From positions 12,309 through 76,308 of the forward strand of contig JBAXOA010000005.1 in the NCBI GenBank assembly GCA_037133495.1: a stretch of 64,000 nucleotides of DNA. The letters are read 5' to 3'. How positions within the stretch are numbered: position 1 is the first letter of the stretch; every line of letters begins with the position of its first letter. Below the pieces are notes generated by a model. The model had not been told where the DNA came from. It worked only from the letters and a program-made list of their open reading frames with translations, and did not search any database. Positions 53,086 through 62,062 of this stretch are shown one piece after another. Position numbers and translations under genes: made by a program. Source of the DNA: JAAFHB01 sp037133495 (GTDB lineage: Bacteria > Bacteroidota > Bacteroidia > Bacteroidales > Prolixibacteraceae).

Positions 53086-54129
53086 ATGAAAACTATTCTT
53101 ACTTATTTTGCAGCTGTTTTGGTTTCATTATCAATCATTTCGTGTAATGTAAAACCCAAAGTTGAACCTGTCCAAAAAACTGACGTCAGTGAATTTTTAG
53201 GACAATGGACTATTGATATTGCAAACGGCGGAGTTGGCTGGCTTGAAGTTCGTCAGGAAACCGGATATCTAGATGGCGATCTTCTTTGGGGTGGCGGAAG
53301 CGTTGTTCCGGTAGCCCAGATTTATTTGGTTAAGGACAAATACCTGATTGTTAATCGCACAGATAATGCTGTTCGTAAAAAAGATGAGAAGGGTGTGGCT
53401 ATCCGCACACAGATGTTGACCAACTGGCTGGAAGTGGAGAGAAAAGGAGACAAGATTGCTGGTTTTCTGCTCACACCGCACCGCAATGGCATTGGGGTTG
53501 ATTCAACAGCATTTGCCGGAACAAAATTACCTGCACCTCCACCTGCTCCGGATATGGCTAAACTCAAATTTGGAACTCCAATTAACCTATTTAACGGCAA
53601 AGATCTGACAGGCTGGAAGTTGATTAACGAGAAGCAAAAGAGTGGTTTTAGTGCCAGCGACGGTGTACTGGCCAATGACCCTGTTCAAGTAGAGGGCGCA
53701 CCTCATGTCAGCTACGGAAATCTCAGAACCCTCGCAGAATTTGAAGATTTCAATCTTAAACTGGAGGTTAATATACCTGCAGGAAGTAACAGCGGAGTTT
53801 ATCTTCGGGGTATGTATGAAATTCAAGTCGTTGATTCCTATCAAAAGGGCCTTGATCCGCACAATATGGGTGGAGTTTACAGTCGTATTACCCCCACTGT
53901 AGCTGCAGAGAAACCTGCAGGAACATGGCAGACGATGGACATGACATTGTGCGACCGCCACGCTACTGTAATTTTGAACGGAGTAAAGATCATTGACAAT
54001 CAGCCTATTTATGGCCCTACCGGAGGCGCAATGAAATCGGATGTATTCTCACCGGGTCCAATCTATCTTCAGGGTGATCATGGAAAAGTGGCCTACAGAA
54101 ATCTGGTCCTGACACCGATTATAAAATAA
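53086..54129 (+). CDS. DUF1080 (3-keto-disaccharide hydrolase-like) lipoprotein
   Basis: 347 aa with lipoprotein leader ending SIISC. An N-terminal beta domain ('FLGQWTIDIANGGVGWLEVRQ', residues about 38-140) precedes a DUF1080 domain ('INLFNGKDLTGWKLINE', 'GSNSGVYLRGMYEIQVVDSY', 'QGDHGKVAYRNLVLTPI'), a concanavalin-like fold with members acting as 3-keto-glycoside hydrolases. A second DUF1080 protein is at 60208. Likely periplasmic glycan processing. Confidence 0.85.
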   Translation: MKTILTYFAAVLVSLSIISCNVKPKVEPVQKTDVSEFLGQWTIDIANGGVGWLEVRQETGYLDGDLLWGGGSVVPVAQIYLVKDKYLIVNRTDNAVRKKDEKGVAIRTQMLTNWLEVERKGDKIAGFLLTPHRNGIGVDSTAFAGTKLPAPPPAPDMAKLKFGTPINLFNGKDLTGWKLINEKQKSGFSASDGVLANDPVQVEGAPHVSYGNLRTLAEFEDFNLKLEVNIPAGSNSGVYLRGMYEIQVVDSYQKGLDPHNMGGVYSRITPTVAAEKPAGTWQTMDMTLCDRHATVILNGVKIIDNQPIYGPTGGAMKSDVFSPGPIYLQGDHGKVAYRNLVLTPIIK

Positions 54130-54144
54130 CAGAAACCAATTATA

Positions 54145-54182
54145 AATAAGAAAAGCCTCCATCCCGGGGCTTTTCTTGTTTA
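54145..54182 (+). terminator. Terminator after the DUF1080 gene
   Basis: AAGAAAAGCC-TCCATCCCGG-GGCTTTTCTT hairpin followed by GTTTAAG. Can act on both converging transcripts. Confidence 0.75.
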
Positions 54183-54213
54183 AGTAATTGTCAGTTAAGT
54201 GTTCTCCGCCAAC

Positions 54214-54909
54214 TTAGTCCTTTATGCACCGAACCGAGAAGCCCGCAGTCTTATCGGTATTAACCACAAGTACATTACTGGCATCGTTAACCATACTCCT
54301 GCCCTGAACTGAGGCGTTGCCATTATCATCTGAACACCACCACGACACTCTGAGACCAAGATCAAAAAATGAACCTTCCGCACCACGATAACCACCCGGC
54401 AAAGCCGTAAAGCCACTTTGGTTGCTTGCAGCCACACTGGGCTTAAGCCAGTGTATATTACCGGTTTCTTTTAATTTGCCATCGGCAATAATGCCGCCGC
54501 CCAGAAAATTAACCAAAGTGATCCATTCGGCATTACTTGCAATGTGCCATCCTGCCGGAGCTATTTTTCGGGTATCGTTAACAGCATGCCAATTATATAG
54601 CGCACCATAGACATTTTTGTAGGAAACCTCGTTGTTGTACCAGCAAAAAGAGCCTTCCACCTGATTGCGCCATTCAATACCAGCTGTAACATTTGTTATT
54701 GCTTCACCATTCCGGTATTTGGTGGTTTTCAGATTTTCAACCATCCAGACCTGAGAGCCAATAGTAACTTCATGGTAAATATTACCATCGATATCTTTAA
54801 CCGGCGCCGGTTCGTTTGATGCTTCTTTTTTGCAACTAACTGCAGAGACAAAAATTAATCCGATTAAGATTAATAAGGGAATTCCAGGCTTTGGGATCGT
54901 ATTTATCAT
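54214..54909 (-). CDS. FISUMP-domain lipoprotein
   Basis: About 231 aa. Lipoprotein leader ends VSAVSC. The domain is the Fibrobacter succinogenes major paralogous type: 'DIDGNIYHEVTIGSQVWMVE', 'NLKTTKYRNGEAIT', 'ALYNWHAVNDTRKIAPAGWH', 'ALPGGYRGAEGSF' and 'VRCIKD' at the end. Surface or periplasmic structural role, precise function unknown. ATG 54909 is chosen; 54918 is an in-frame alternative. Confidence 0.88.
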   Translation of the reverse strand: MINTIPKPGIPLLILIGLIFVSAVSCKKEASNEPAPVKDIDGNIYHEVTIGSQVWMVENLKTTKYRNGEAITNVTAGIEWRNQVEGSFCWYNNEVSYKNVYGALYNWHAVNDTRKIAPAGWHIASNAEWITLVNFLGGGIIADGKLKETGNIHWLKPSVAASNQSGFTALPGGYRGAEGSFFDLGLRVSWWCSDDNGNASVQGRSMVNDASNVLVVNTDKTAGFSVRCIKD

Positions 54910-55017
54910 AGAAACCACATCGTTTAAATTAAATTCAATAGTTAAAGATAAGCAATTCCATGGTCATTTATTCCATAAAAAAGAAGCCTGTTATTTTGTG
55001 TCAGCGTATATAATCGA

Positions 55018-57393
55018 CTATTTGCTCATTGACGGGGGAGCATCTTCCGGATTAATTCCCCATTTTTTATTTGGCAGCGGACCCATATCGAAACTGATTA
55101 CACCTCCGTCTGTAATTTCCTTCTGGGAAATCCAGGGTCTGTTGAGTGGCTTGCCATTGAGCGTAACTGACTGAATGTATTTATTTTCAACGGAGTTGTG
55201 GAGCGCGTCAATGGTGAATGACTTACCTTTGGTGAGCTGGATGGTCACATGCCCAAAAAGCGGACTTCCAATGGCATAAAAAGGATTTCCGGGTGTCACC
55301 GGGTAAATACCCATTGCGCTCAGGACGTACCACGACGAGAATGAACCCATATCCTCATTCCCGCATAAGCCTCCAGGACCGCTTCGGTAAAGTTCAACGG
55401 TTACTTCCCTTGCCCACTTTTGTGTCTTCCAAGGTTCGCCGGCAAAATCGTAGAGGTACGCCACATGATGTGATGGTTGATTACCTTGAACATATTGCCC
55501 GATAGTACCTACTACGCCTACATATTTGGGAGGCGTAATATTGGGGCTCATCTCAAAAAAAGTATCCAGTTTTGCGATAAATGGCTTGTTTCCGCCGAAG
55601 AGGTTAATCAGTCCTTTCACATCGTGCTGAACAGACCAGATGTATTGCCAGGCATTGGATTCAGTATAATGACGATTGGGACGCTTTCCAACAAGCAATG
55701 GGTCAAAATATTTATACCACGAGTGCTCCCCCTCTTTGACAATTTCCTGTTCACGCCCGTTTAGTGGTTCCAGCCAGGTGCCATCGGCTTTCTTGGGACG
55801 CATAAATTTCGTTACAGGCTCCCATAAGTTCTTATAATTATACGCTCTTTTCATGAACAGCGCGTAATCATCCTTCTTTCCCAATGCATTGGCCAATTGG
55901 GCAATACACCAATCGTCGTAAGCCAGTTCCATAGTGTTTGGAACCGATTCGGTCACTTTATCTACCGGTGTATATCCAAGTTCTATGTAGTATTTGAGTC
56001 CCGATCTCCCTGCAAAATGGGGAACTGGTGGCTTAGGCTCCTCCATTGCCTTGGTACGCATTGCCTGATAAAGAAAATTCACATCGAAATCGCGGAATCC
56101 TTTGATATAGGCGTCAACAATAATTGGAATAAGATGGTCACCAACCATTGCTTCACCATAAACATTTAAAAAATGCTGAGCGGGAAGCCAGCCGTAATCC
56201 TTGGTTTTAGCAACAATCGACTTAACAATGTCATTGACATGCTCAGGTGCTATAATTGTCAGTAACGGATGCTGCGATCTGTAGGTATCCCAACATGAAA
56301 ATGATCCGTAAAAATCATATCCCATTGCTTCGTGCACTTTTTTATCTGAGCCAAAATACTTTCCATCAACGTCTTGCGAGATATATTCGGCCAACAGGGA
56401 ATGATAGATTGCAGTATAGAAAATTTCTTTCTGGTCATCGGTTGCTCCATCAATTTTGATCTTTGCCAGCTCTTTTTCCCATATTGCACGTGACTCATTT
56501 TTGGTCCGGTCAAAATCCCACTCAGGGATTTCGGCATGCAAATTCTTTCGCGCCCCTTCTACACTGGTATAGGAAATTCCGACTTTCACCAGTATCTGCT
56601 CATTTTCAGAAGTTTTAAAATAAACAAAGGCACCGATATTCTTTCCGGTTTCTCCATTTTTATACGGCCAGATGCTCCCTCCCGATTCAGGAGTTTTCAA
56701 ACCATTATCAAAGGTTCCATAATACCTGAAAGGCTTGCTGAATTCAGCAACAAAATAAACCTTTCCAAGACCGGCACTTTTCACCCCTTCGATACGGTTA
56801 TTGTTCAAAATTTTTAATTCCGACAAATCTTCAGAAGTATTCGCACCAATTTGATGTCCCAGGTCTAAAATAATTCTTGCATTATCAGCTTTTGGAAACG
56901 TATAGCGATGAAATCCGGCTCTTTGCGTTGATGTCAATTCCGCTCTGATATGAAAATCTTTCAAAATAACGGAATAATAGCCCGGAGAGGCGATCTCGTC
57001 GGCATGGTCAAATCTGGATCGGTATCCTTCCTCCGGTTTCTCCAATGAACCCGGCACTGTCTGCAATTTATTTCCCACATTTGGCATGAGCAGCACCTCT
57101 CCCCCATTCACCATTCCGACGCCACTCCAATGGGTATGACTAAAACCCATGATAGAATTTTCAGAATACACATATCCGGCACAAAAAGTCCATCCTTGAG
57201 TATTCATATCAGGACTAAGATGAACCATGGCAAATGGTCGCGAAGCCCCGGGAAAAGTATGACCGAAAAAATCGGTGCCAAGAAACGGATTGACATGATC
57301 GGCTGGATTGTCTGTTTGCGCACGCAGTGAGTCTGGCATTGCCGCGAATAGGGTAATGCAGGCAAGAACAAGCAGGGAAAATAAATGTTTCAT
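55018..57393 (-). CDS. GH92 family exo-alpha-mannosidase, copy 2
   Basis: 791 aa with an ordinary signal peptide (MKHLFSLLVLACITLFAA... to LRAQ). GH92 motifs: 'VNPFLGTDFFGHTFPGAS', 'PFAMVHLSPDMN', 'GFSHTHWSGVGM', 'GSFSCWDTYRSQHPLL', 'CGNEDMGSFSSWYVLSAMGIYPV'. The 'GNEDMGSFSSW' sequence is the classical GH92 signature; copy 1 has a variant (EGDEDEGQMGGW), so the copies probably differ in linkage preference or localisation. No lipobox here, in contrast with copy 1. Confidence 0.95.
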   Translation of the reverse strand: MKHLFSLLVLACITLFAAMPDSLRAQTDNPADHVNPFLGTDFFGHTFPGASRPFAMVHLSPDMNTQGWTFCAGYVYSENSIMGFSHTHWSGVGMVNGGEVLLMPNVGNKLQTVPGSLEKPEEGYRSRFDHADEIASPGYYSVILKDFHIRAELTSTQRAGFHRYTFPKADNARIILDLGHQIGANTSEDLSELKILNNNRIEGVKSAGLGKVYFVAEFSKPFRYYGTFDNGLKTPESGGSIWPYKNGETGKNIGAFVYFKTSENEQILVKVGISYTSVEGARKNLHAEIPEWDFDRTKNESRAIWEKELAKIKIDGATDDQKEIFYTAIYHSLLAEYISQDVDGKYFGSDKKVHEAMGYDFYGSFSCWDTYRSQHPLLTIIAPEHVNDIVKSIVAKTKDYGWLPAQHFLNVYGEAMVGDHLIPIIVDAYIKGFRDFDVNFLYQAMRTKAMEEPKPPVPHFAGRSGLKYYIELGYTPVDKVTESVPNTMELAYDDWCIAQLANALGKKDDYALFMKRAYNYKNLWEPVTKFMRPKKADGTWLEPLNGREQEIVKEGEHSWYKYFDPLLVGKRPNRHYTESNAWQYIWSVQHDVKGLINLFGGNKPFIAKLDTFFEMSPNITPPKYVGVVGTIGQYVQGNQPSHHVAYLYDFAGEPWKTQKWAREVTVELYRSGPGGLCGNEDMGSFSSWYVLSAMGIYPVTPGNPFYAIGSPLFGHVTIQLTKGKSFTIDALHNSVENKYIQSVTLNGKPLNRPWISQKEITDGGVISFDMGPLPNKKWGINPEDAPPSMSK

Positions 57394-57474
57394 AAAGTTG
57401 ATGTTTAGTAGTTTAATTTTGATTGCTTATTTCTACAAATATTTCGGAGCTCTGCTGCTTTCCTGTTTTACCAA

Positions 57475-57560
57475 GGTGCAGAGCACCGCGATATTTGTAG
57501 AAGATTAATCGTCTTAGACCAAAAGGTGCAAAGCACCGAAATATTTATTTAATAATTCAG
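57475..57560 (+). repeat. 86-bp dispersed repeat, copy 2
   Basis: Pairs with 40221-40306. Located between two convergent-type minus-strand genes, with the same two GGTGC...GCACC hairpins. Confidence 0.85.
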
Positions 57561-57570
57561 TTTATCGGCA

Positions 57571-59889
57571 CTATTTCAATTCCGGCATAGCAGGTCCATC
57601 GTATGGTTTAGCGCCCTGTATTTTTGATATTGAATTGGTTACAGAAATCAAATCAGGATCGGACGTTGCCGGAGCTTCGATAAATCCGTGATAGCGGCCC
57701 ATCCAGTAATCTCTTAAAAATCCTGTTGGTTCCTTTATAACATTACCGTTCGCGCCACCATCCAAAAAAGTAGCATTACGACTTCCGGACATTACAGAAG
57801 TTTCACGCGGCGAAACAGCACGTAATCCTCCTTCGTAGGAAGTATATCCGGGTTCCATAAACAGATCGTCACGGTGCGAATTCTGATAATTATACACTGC
57901 ACAATCGAGTGTCCATTCCCGCAAATGCTTCACGGATTGTTCAGTTTCACAATCGTTTCCCGTCAGGGCACCATACGAAAAATTAAACCAGGGAATATGC
58001 TCCATTCTTTTAACCTCCCAGGTACGCTCGAGACTGCGAAGATAAACCGACCGCATTTTAGGATCTGTCGTATAACGGATTAACGTATTATAACTTTCAA
58101 AGGCCAGGTTATCGTCCCATGGCGCAAGAGTTGCAGGCGGAAATGTATTTTTTTGACGAATTGTATTTTCAGGATAGCCATAACCAATCAGTTGCTGTAA
58201 ACCTTTGCTGAATTTCTGGTCGCCGGTGATTGAGTAAGCCGACTGCATAAAGGCCAGAACTTCGAGTCCGTTAACTCCCCGGTCATTATAACCATAAGGA
58301 CGAAGCAGATACTCAGGATTCCATCGTCCCCAACGGGTAGGTTTTCCATCTAAATCGGGAAAGACCCAGCCACTTTTTAAAATATAGGAGGCGATACGAT
58401 TCAAATGTTCTCCCGCCATTTCTTTTTCCTTACCCTCGGCTACGAGGTCGTAGAAAAGTGTCACTGCATAAAAATGAGAAGTAACTTCGTCGCTTGAGGT
58501 ATCTCCTTTCCAGAACCATTTTCCATCAGCGGTAGGATACCATCTTGCCGGCAACCCTCCTGAACCTTGAGTGCTTCGTTCGTCTTTATCTGCTGTTGTT
58601 GACCAGATTGCCCGGGCAAAAAATCCACGAACCGGTGAAATTCGTTCAAGCCAAAGCAGGGCTTTGAAAGAGGCAACTGCCTCGCTTCTTGCTGTTTTAT
58701 CACCCGTAACGGCATATTTATAGCACATAGCGGCCAGATACGTGGCTGTATTTCCACCATCGTTATCGCTGACTTCTCTGACCCATTCGTCATTTTTTTT
58801 ATAAAGTGTATGGATAAATCCAAGCCTTTTATGGCCCCATTCATCGATATGTTTCTCGTAAAAGGCAGCTTTCTTCAATAGCGTATAGGGTTCATACCTG
58901 ATAATGCCGATTCCTTTATCCGTTGCAACATAAACTGTCTGGTCACCGACTGCAATGTCGCTCACCCGGTCGCCGGGCAGCCAGTGGCCTGATCCGAAAT
59001 AATGCCAGTCGTTTTTCAACATACGCACGGCGCCACTGGCGGTTCCAATCCAGACATCATCATCAAAACCTTTCTTCAAGCAGGTTGTATTTTCGACAGG
59101 AAGGCCATCTGTTCCCTTGAGTATTGTCAATGCCGCACCGCGTAACACACCTAATCCTTTGCTGGTGCTGATAAGCAACCGGCTTCCCAAGCTGAGGAGA
59201 TCAGTTGTAGTTTGCGAAGGAAGCCGTCCCCAGTCTATAAAATCCTGATTAACAATCAATCCATCGAATAAAATAAGTCTTCCGGGCTGAAGGACATAAA
59301 GCGTCCCGCTATAGGAAGCAATACGCATAATTGGTCCCAAACGAACCGGATCGGCATGTATCTGCGATCCGTCTTCCATCAGCATCGTCACATCACTTGA
59401 ATTATATCCCCCTTTAGGTTTTATGGAAGTGAATCGGTCGTTTTCCAAACGATAAATCTCCTCTTTCGTAGCTCCGTGCAAGATTCCCTGATGAACGCAA
59501 AGATCAATATATTCGTGACCATCAATTTTTTGCCATATCCGGTCTCTCATCCGGTAAATCCCGTCAGCGGCAAGTGCCCACAAACCACCGTCAATGGCGA
59601 TAAGTCGGTTTACACCAAGAGGAGCAGTTTTTTCACTGTCAATAAGATTATTGACCAGGCGGCATATTTTCCCGTCGATTACAAAAAAACATTGATCTTT
59701 AAATAAGGCGATTGCAGACACCGGTTTTTCAGTCGGAATCTTCTGCGCAACTTCCTGCAGATAAACAGCATCCTTTTGTGCCTTCCACAACCTTTGCGGA
59801 GTAGCATTTTGGTTCTGTGCGATCAGAGAAAGGGCTAAAAAGCCAGATAAGAGTAAAAATAGTACGCTTGATTTGATAAAAGATTTCAT
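57571..59889 (-). CDS. Exported beta-propeller plus alpha-helical toroid protein, paralogue B
   Basis: 772 aa, paralogue of the gene at 17589 with the same layout. Signal peptide to about residue 24 (LIAQ). Propeller-like blades: 'GGLWALAADGIYRMRDRIW', 'LLISTSKGLGVLRGA', 'DVWIGTASGAVRMLKNDW', 'TVYVATDKGIGIIRYEP'. Helical domain: 'DNDGGNTATYLAAMCYKYAV', 'WKGDTSSDEVTSHFYAVTLF', 'DYWMGRYHGF'. The shared WKGDTSSDE and WMGRYHGF motifs are good candidates for active-site residues. Lies between GH92 and DUF1080 genes, so a glycan-related role is likely, but no activity is assigned. Confidence 0.65.
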   Translation of the reverse strand: MKSFIKSSVLFLLLSGFLALSLIAQNQNATPQRLWKAQKDAVYLQEVAQKIPTEKPVSAIALFKDQCFFVIDGKICRLVNNLIDSEKTAPLGVNRLIAIDGGLWALAADGIYRMRDRIWQKIDGHEYIDLCVHQGILHGATKEEIYRLENDRFTSIKPKGGYNSSDVTMLMEDGSQIHADPVRLGPIMRIASYSGTLYVLQPGRLILFDGLIVNQDFIDWGRLPSQTTTDLLSLGSRLLISTSKGLGVLRGAALTILKGTDGLPVENTTCLKKGFDDDVWIGTASGAVRMLKNDWHYFGSGHWLPGDRVSDIAVGDQTVYVATDKGIGIIRYEPYTLLKKAAFYEKHIDEWGHKRLGFIHTLYKKNDEWVREVSDNDGGNTATYLAAMCYKYAVTGDKTARSEAVASFKALLWLERISPVRGFFARAIWSTTADKDERSTQGSGGLPARWYPTADGKWFWKGDTSSDEVTSHFYAVTLFYDLVAEGKEKEMAGEHLNRIASYILKSGWVFPDLDGKPTRWGRWNPEYLLRPYGYNDRGVNGLEVLAFMQSAYSITGDQKFSKGLQQLIGYGYPENTIRQKNTFPPATLAPWDDNLAFESYNTLIRYTTDPKMRSVYLRSLERTWEVKRMEHIPWFNFSYGALTGNDCETEQSVKHLREWTLDCAVYNYQNSHRDDLFMEPGYTSYEGGLRAVSPRETSVMSGSRNATFLDGGANGNVIKEPTGFLRDYWMGRYHGFIEAPATSDPDLISVTNSISKIQGAKPYDGPAMPELK

Positions 59890-59899
59890 CTGCCTGTAG

Positions 59900-59979
59900 T
59901 TTGTTTTTTAATTGCCTGGTTGAATACCTGTGTTATCTTCATTTGTGTTTGCGAAACTCAGAATTATGGGTGTTTCATA
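59900..59979 (+). repeat. Dispersed repeat, copy 2
   Basis: Pairs with 52834-52938 (see there). Located just upstream of the minus-strand start at 59889. Confidence 0.7.
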
Positions 59980-60085
59980 ATCAGATTCATAAATAATCTA
60001 ATAGTGCGAAAGCTATAATTCAAGTTGTAAAGATAGACAGAATTCTATTTTTTCGGAACAGCTATTGACACTTACATGGTATATT

Positions 60086-60147
60086 TCAAAAAAGCAGCCA
60101 TGATTCAATTCCCAATTTCAGATGGTAATCATTGAATCATGGCTGCT
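60086..60147 (-). terminator. Terminator after the DUF1080 gene at 60208
   Basis: Perfect 17-bp inverted repeat (AGCAGCCATGATTCAAT, arms 60093-60109 and 60131-60147) with a T run on the minus strand (GCTTTTTTG), as expected for an intrinsic terminator. Confidence 0.75.
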
Positions 60148-60207
60148 TCAATTTTTCAGGGCTGAAGGATTTTTCACAAAACTCATTCCTGCCTGAAATA
60201 GTCCGTT

Positions 60208-60861
60208 TTATGGCAATGGTTTGACCATGATATTTTTAAAATAGACGATGCTTTTAGGATCATGCCCCTGAAGGGCGAAAGTTCCGTGCGCGATCTTTCT
60301 TTGCGGATGACCTTTATAATTTACATTCTCCGGTTCAATATAGTCAACTGTTGTTTTACCGTTCAATGAAATTACGATATGCTTTCCGGTGACATTAATT
60401 TGCATGGTAAACCATTCATTATCTTTTACCGGTACTTCCCGAAGATCCATAACATCATATAAACCGCTGGTTCTCTTCCAGTCACTGTGGCTATTGTTGA
60501 CCTGAACCTCATATCCTTTATCCGGAAAACCTTTAGTCTGAAATTCAGTATGAAAATAAATACCTGAATTGGAGCCCGGCTCAGTCATCACGTCGGCCTT
60601 CATTTCAAAGTTCGTAAAATCATGATTTTTCACTGGTCCGTCATAGTACAAATGGCTACGTTTGCCATGAACCACAATCATTCCATCCTTCACCGAAAAG
60701 GTGCCATCATCTTCACTGAATTTCCAGTTATCTAAATTTTTACCATTAAAAAGGCTTACCCACCCTTTTTCAGCCTTTTTCCGTGACGATTTTTTCTCTT
60801 TTTGCGCTCCGTAACCCTGGAGGAAGCAGACAACCAAAGCCAATAAAATCATTTTTTTCAT
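60208..60861 (-). CDS. DUF1080 protein, secreted
   Basis: 217 aa with signal peptide (MKKMILLALVVCFLQGYG). A single DUF1080 domain: 'WVSLFNGKNLDNWKFSEDDG', 'GMIVVHGKRSHLYY', 'EPGSNSGIYFHTEFQTKGF', 'ALQGHDPKSIVYFKNIMV'. Likely periplasmic, probably a 3-keto-glycoside hydrolase-like or glycan-binding protein. Its own strong terminator lies downstream. Confidence 0.9.
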   Translation of the reverse strand: MKKMILLALVVCFLQGYGAQKEKKSSRKKAEKGWVSLFNGKNLDNWKFSEDDGTFSVKDGMIVVHGKRSHLYYDGPVKNHDFTNFEMKADVMTEPGSNSGIYFHTEFQTKGFPDKGYEVQVNNSHSDWKRTSGLYDVMDLREVPVKDNEWFTMQINVTGKHIVISLNGKTTVDYIEPENVNYKGHPQRKIAHGTFALQGHDPKSIVYFKNIMVKPLP

Positions 60862-60961
60862 AACACAGAATTTTAAATTAAATTAAGTTTTAAAGATAAT
60901 AATTTACTGTGAATATTTACCAAATATTGACCAACAGACACGAGCGATATATCGTTATCCT

Positions 60962-61969
60962 TTACCTTTTAGAAGTGTCAGTTTTAAACGAGTCTGGCCA
61001 GCGGCACTCCAAAACCTTTTTACCCCCTTTTTCGCGAATCCAGGTATCAAACTGACGGTGACTTTCTTTTAACACTATTATCCGTCCTCCTGCCATTGGA
61101 TCATTTAAAGGATCCTTCATGACCTTGGTAACCCTGCCATAAGCAAGGGCAATATTGTGATAAACACCAATATAGTCATTAATATGATCATGCCCCACAA
61201 ATGTTCCCATTACATCACCACATTCGAGCATGGCTGTAAACATACCTGAATTAATAGCAGGACTGCATTCATCCTCATTTCTAACACCTAATGCTTTATC
61301 AGCCTTATTGTTCCAGGCTTGAGTATATTCAGGAAGCGGGATATGAAAAAATGCCAGTGCGGGTAACGGGCTACCATTATTAGCCCGTTTGTATGCACCG
61401 CTATTCTTCCGGTACCATTCAATTTGAGAAAATCCGAACCAGTCATAACCTTCCACATTTGGTTTAAGAGTACTGTAATCATTTGAATCCATACAGTATA
61501 ACAAAGCTTCCGCCTTTTTTGTATTCCCAAAAACAGGGAGAATAAAATTCGATTCTCCTTTGATATTGCTTTTATTGCTGTTAAGACAAAATGGAAGGCC
61601 ATGCAGGAAGCCGGCGAGCTGTTTTCTGGTATAACTGTTTTCCGATTCGTGATTTCCAAATACCACAGCCCATGGAACTCTTGCCTTGGAGAACAGGTCG
61701 GTAAAACGCCGGTAACCTTCCTCAGGATTTTTTTCAGTAATAATATCTCCCGTAAGGATTACCAAATCAGGCTTCTCTATTTCAAGTATTTCCTTAACAG
61801 TTTCATAGACAGCCAAATTGGTCTCTTTTTCAATATTGATATGAGTATCAGTAAACTGAGCAATTTTGAATTTTCCATCAACGGTGAATTTCAAACCAGC
61901 ATTAGGTTTTGGTCCAGCCTGAATGACGAGGAAAAACGATAAAAGAATGAAAATTGGTATTTTATTCAT
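60962..61969 (-). CDS. Exported calcineurin-like metallophosphoesterase
   Basis: 335 aa with signal peptide to about residue 18. Metallophosphoesterase motifs are all present: DTH (41-43), LTGDI (73-77), FGNHES (105-110), 'PALAFFHIPLPEY' and 'GTFVGHDHINDYIG' (late GHDH). This subfamily resembles the Dcr2/PPD-type purple-phosphatase-related enzymes. Periplasmic phosphomonoester or diester hydrolysis is inferred; substrate unknown. Confidence 0.9.
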   Translation of the reverse strand: MNKIPIFILLSFFLVIQAGPKPNAGLKFTVDGKFKIAQFTDTHINIEKETNLAVYETVKEILEIEKPDLVILTGDIITEKNPEEGYRRFTDLFSKARVPWAVVFGNHESENSYTRKQLAGFLHGLPFCLNSNKSNIKGESNFILPVFGNTKKAEALLYCMDSNDYSTLKPNVEGYDWFGFSQIEWYRKNSGAYKRANNGSPLPALAFFHIPLPEYTQAWNNKADKALGVRNEDECSPAINSGMFTAMLECGDVMGTFVGHDHINDYIGVYHNIALAYGRVTKVMKDPLNDPMAGGRIIVLKESHRQFDTWIREKGGKKVLECRWPDSFKTDTSKR

Positions 61970-61988
61970 CAGAAGTGAGTTATCATTA

Positions 61989-62056
61989 AGACCCTCAAGG
62001 TTTTTAGACCCTCAAGGTTTTAAAAACCTTGAGGGTCTTTAAAACCTTGAGGGTCT
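61989..62056. repeat. Palindromic ACCCTCAAGGTTTT array
   Basis: Two direct units AGACCCTCAAGG then two inverted units CCTTGAGGGTCT, forming a near-perfect 68-bp palindrome, with a T run on the + side. Sits between two metallophosphoesterase genes. Confidence 0.9.
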
Positions 62057-62062
62057 GTTTTT

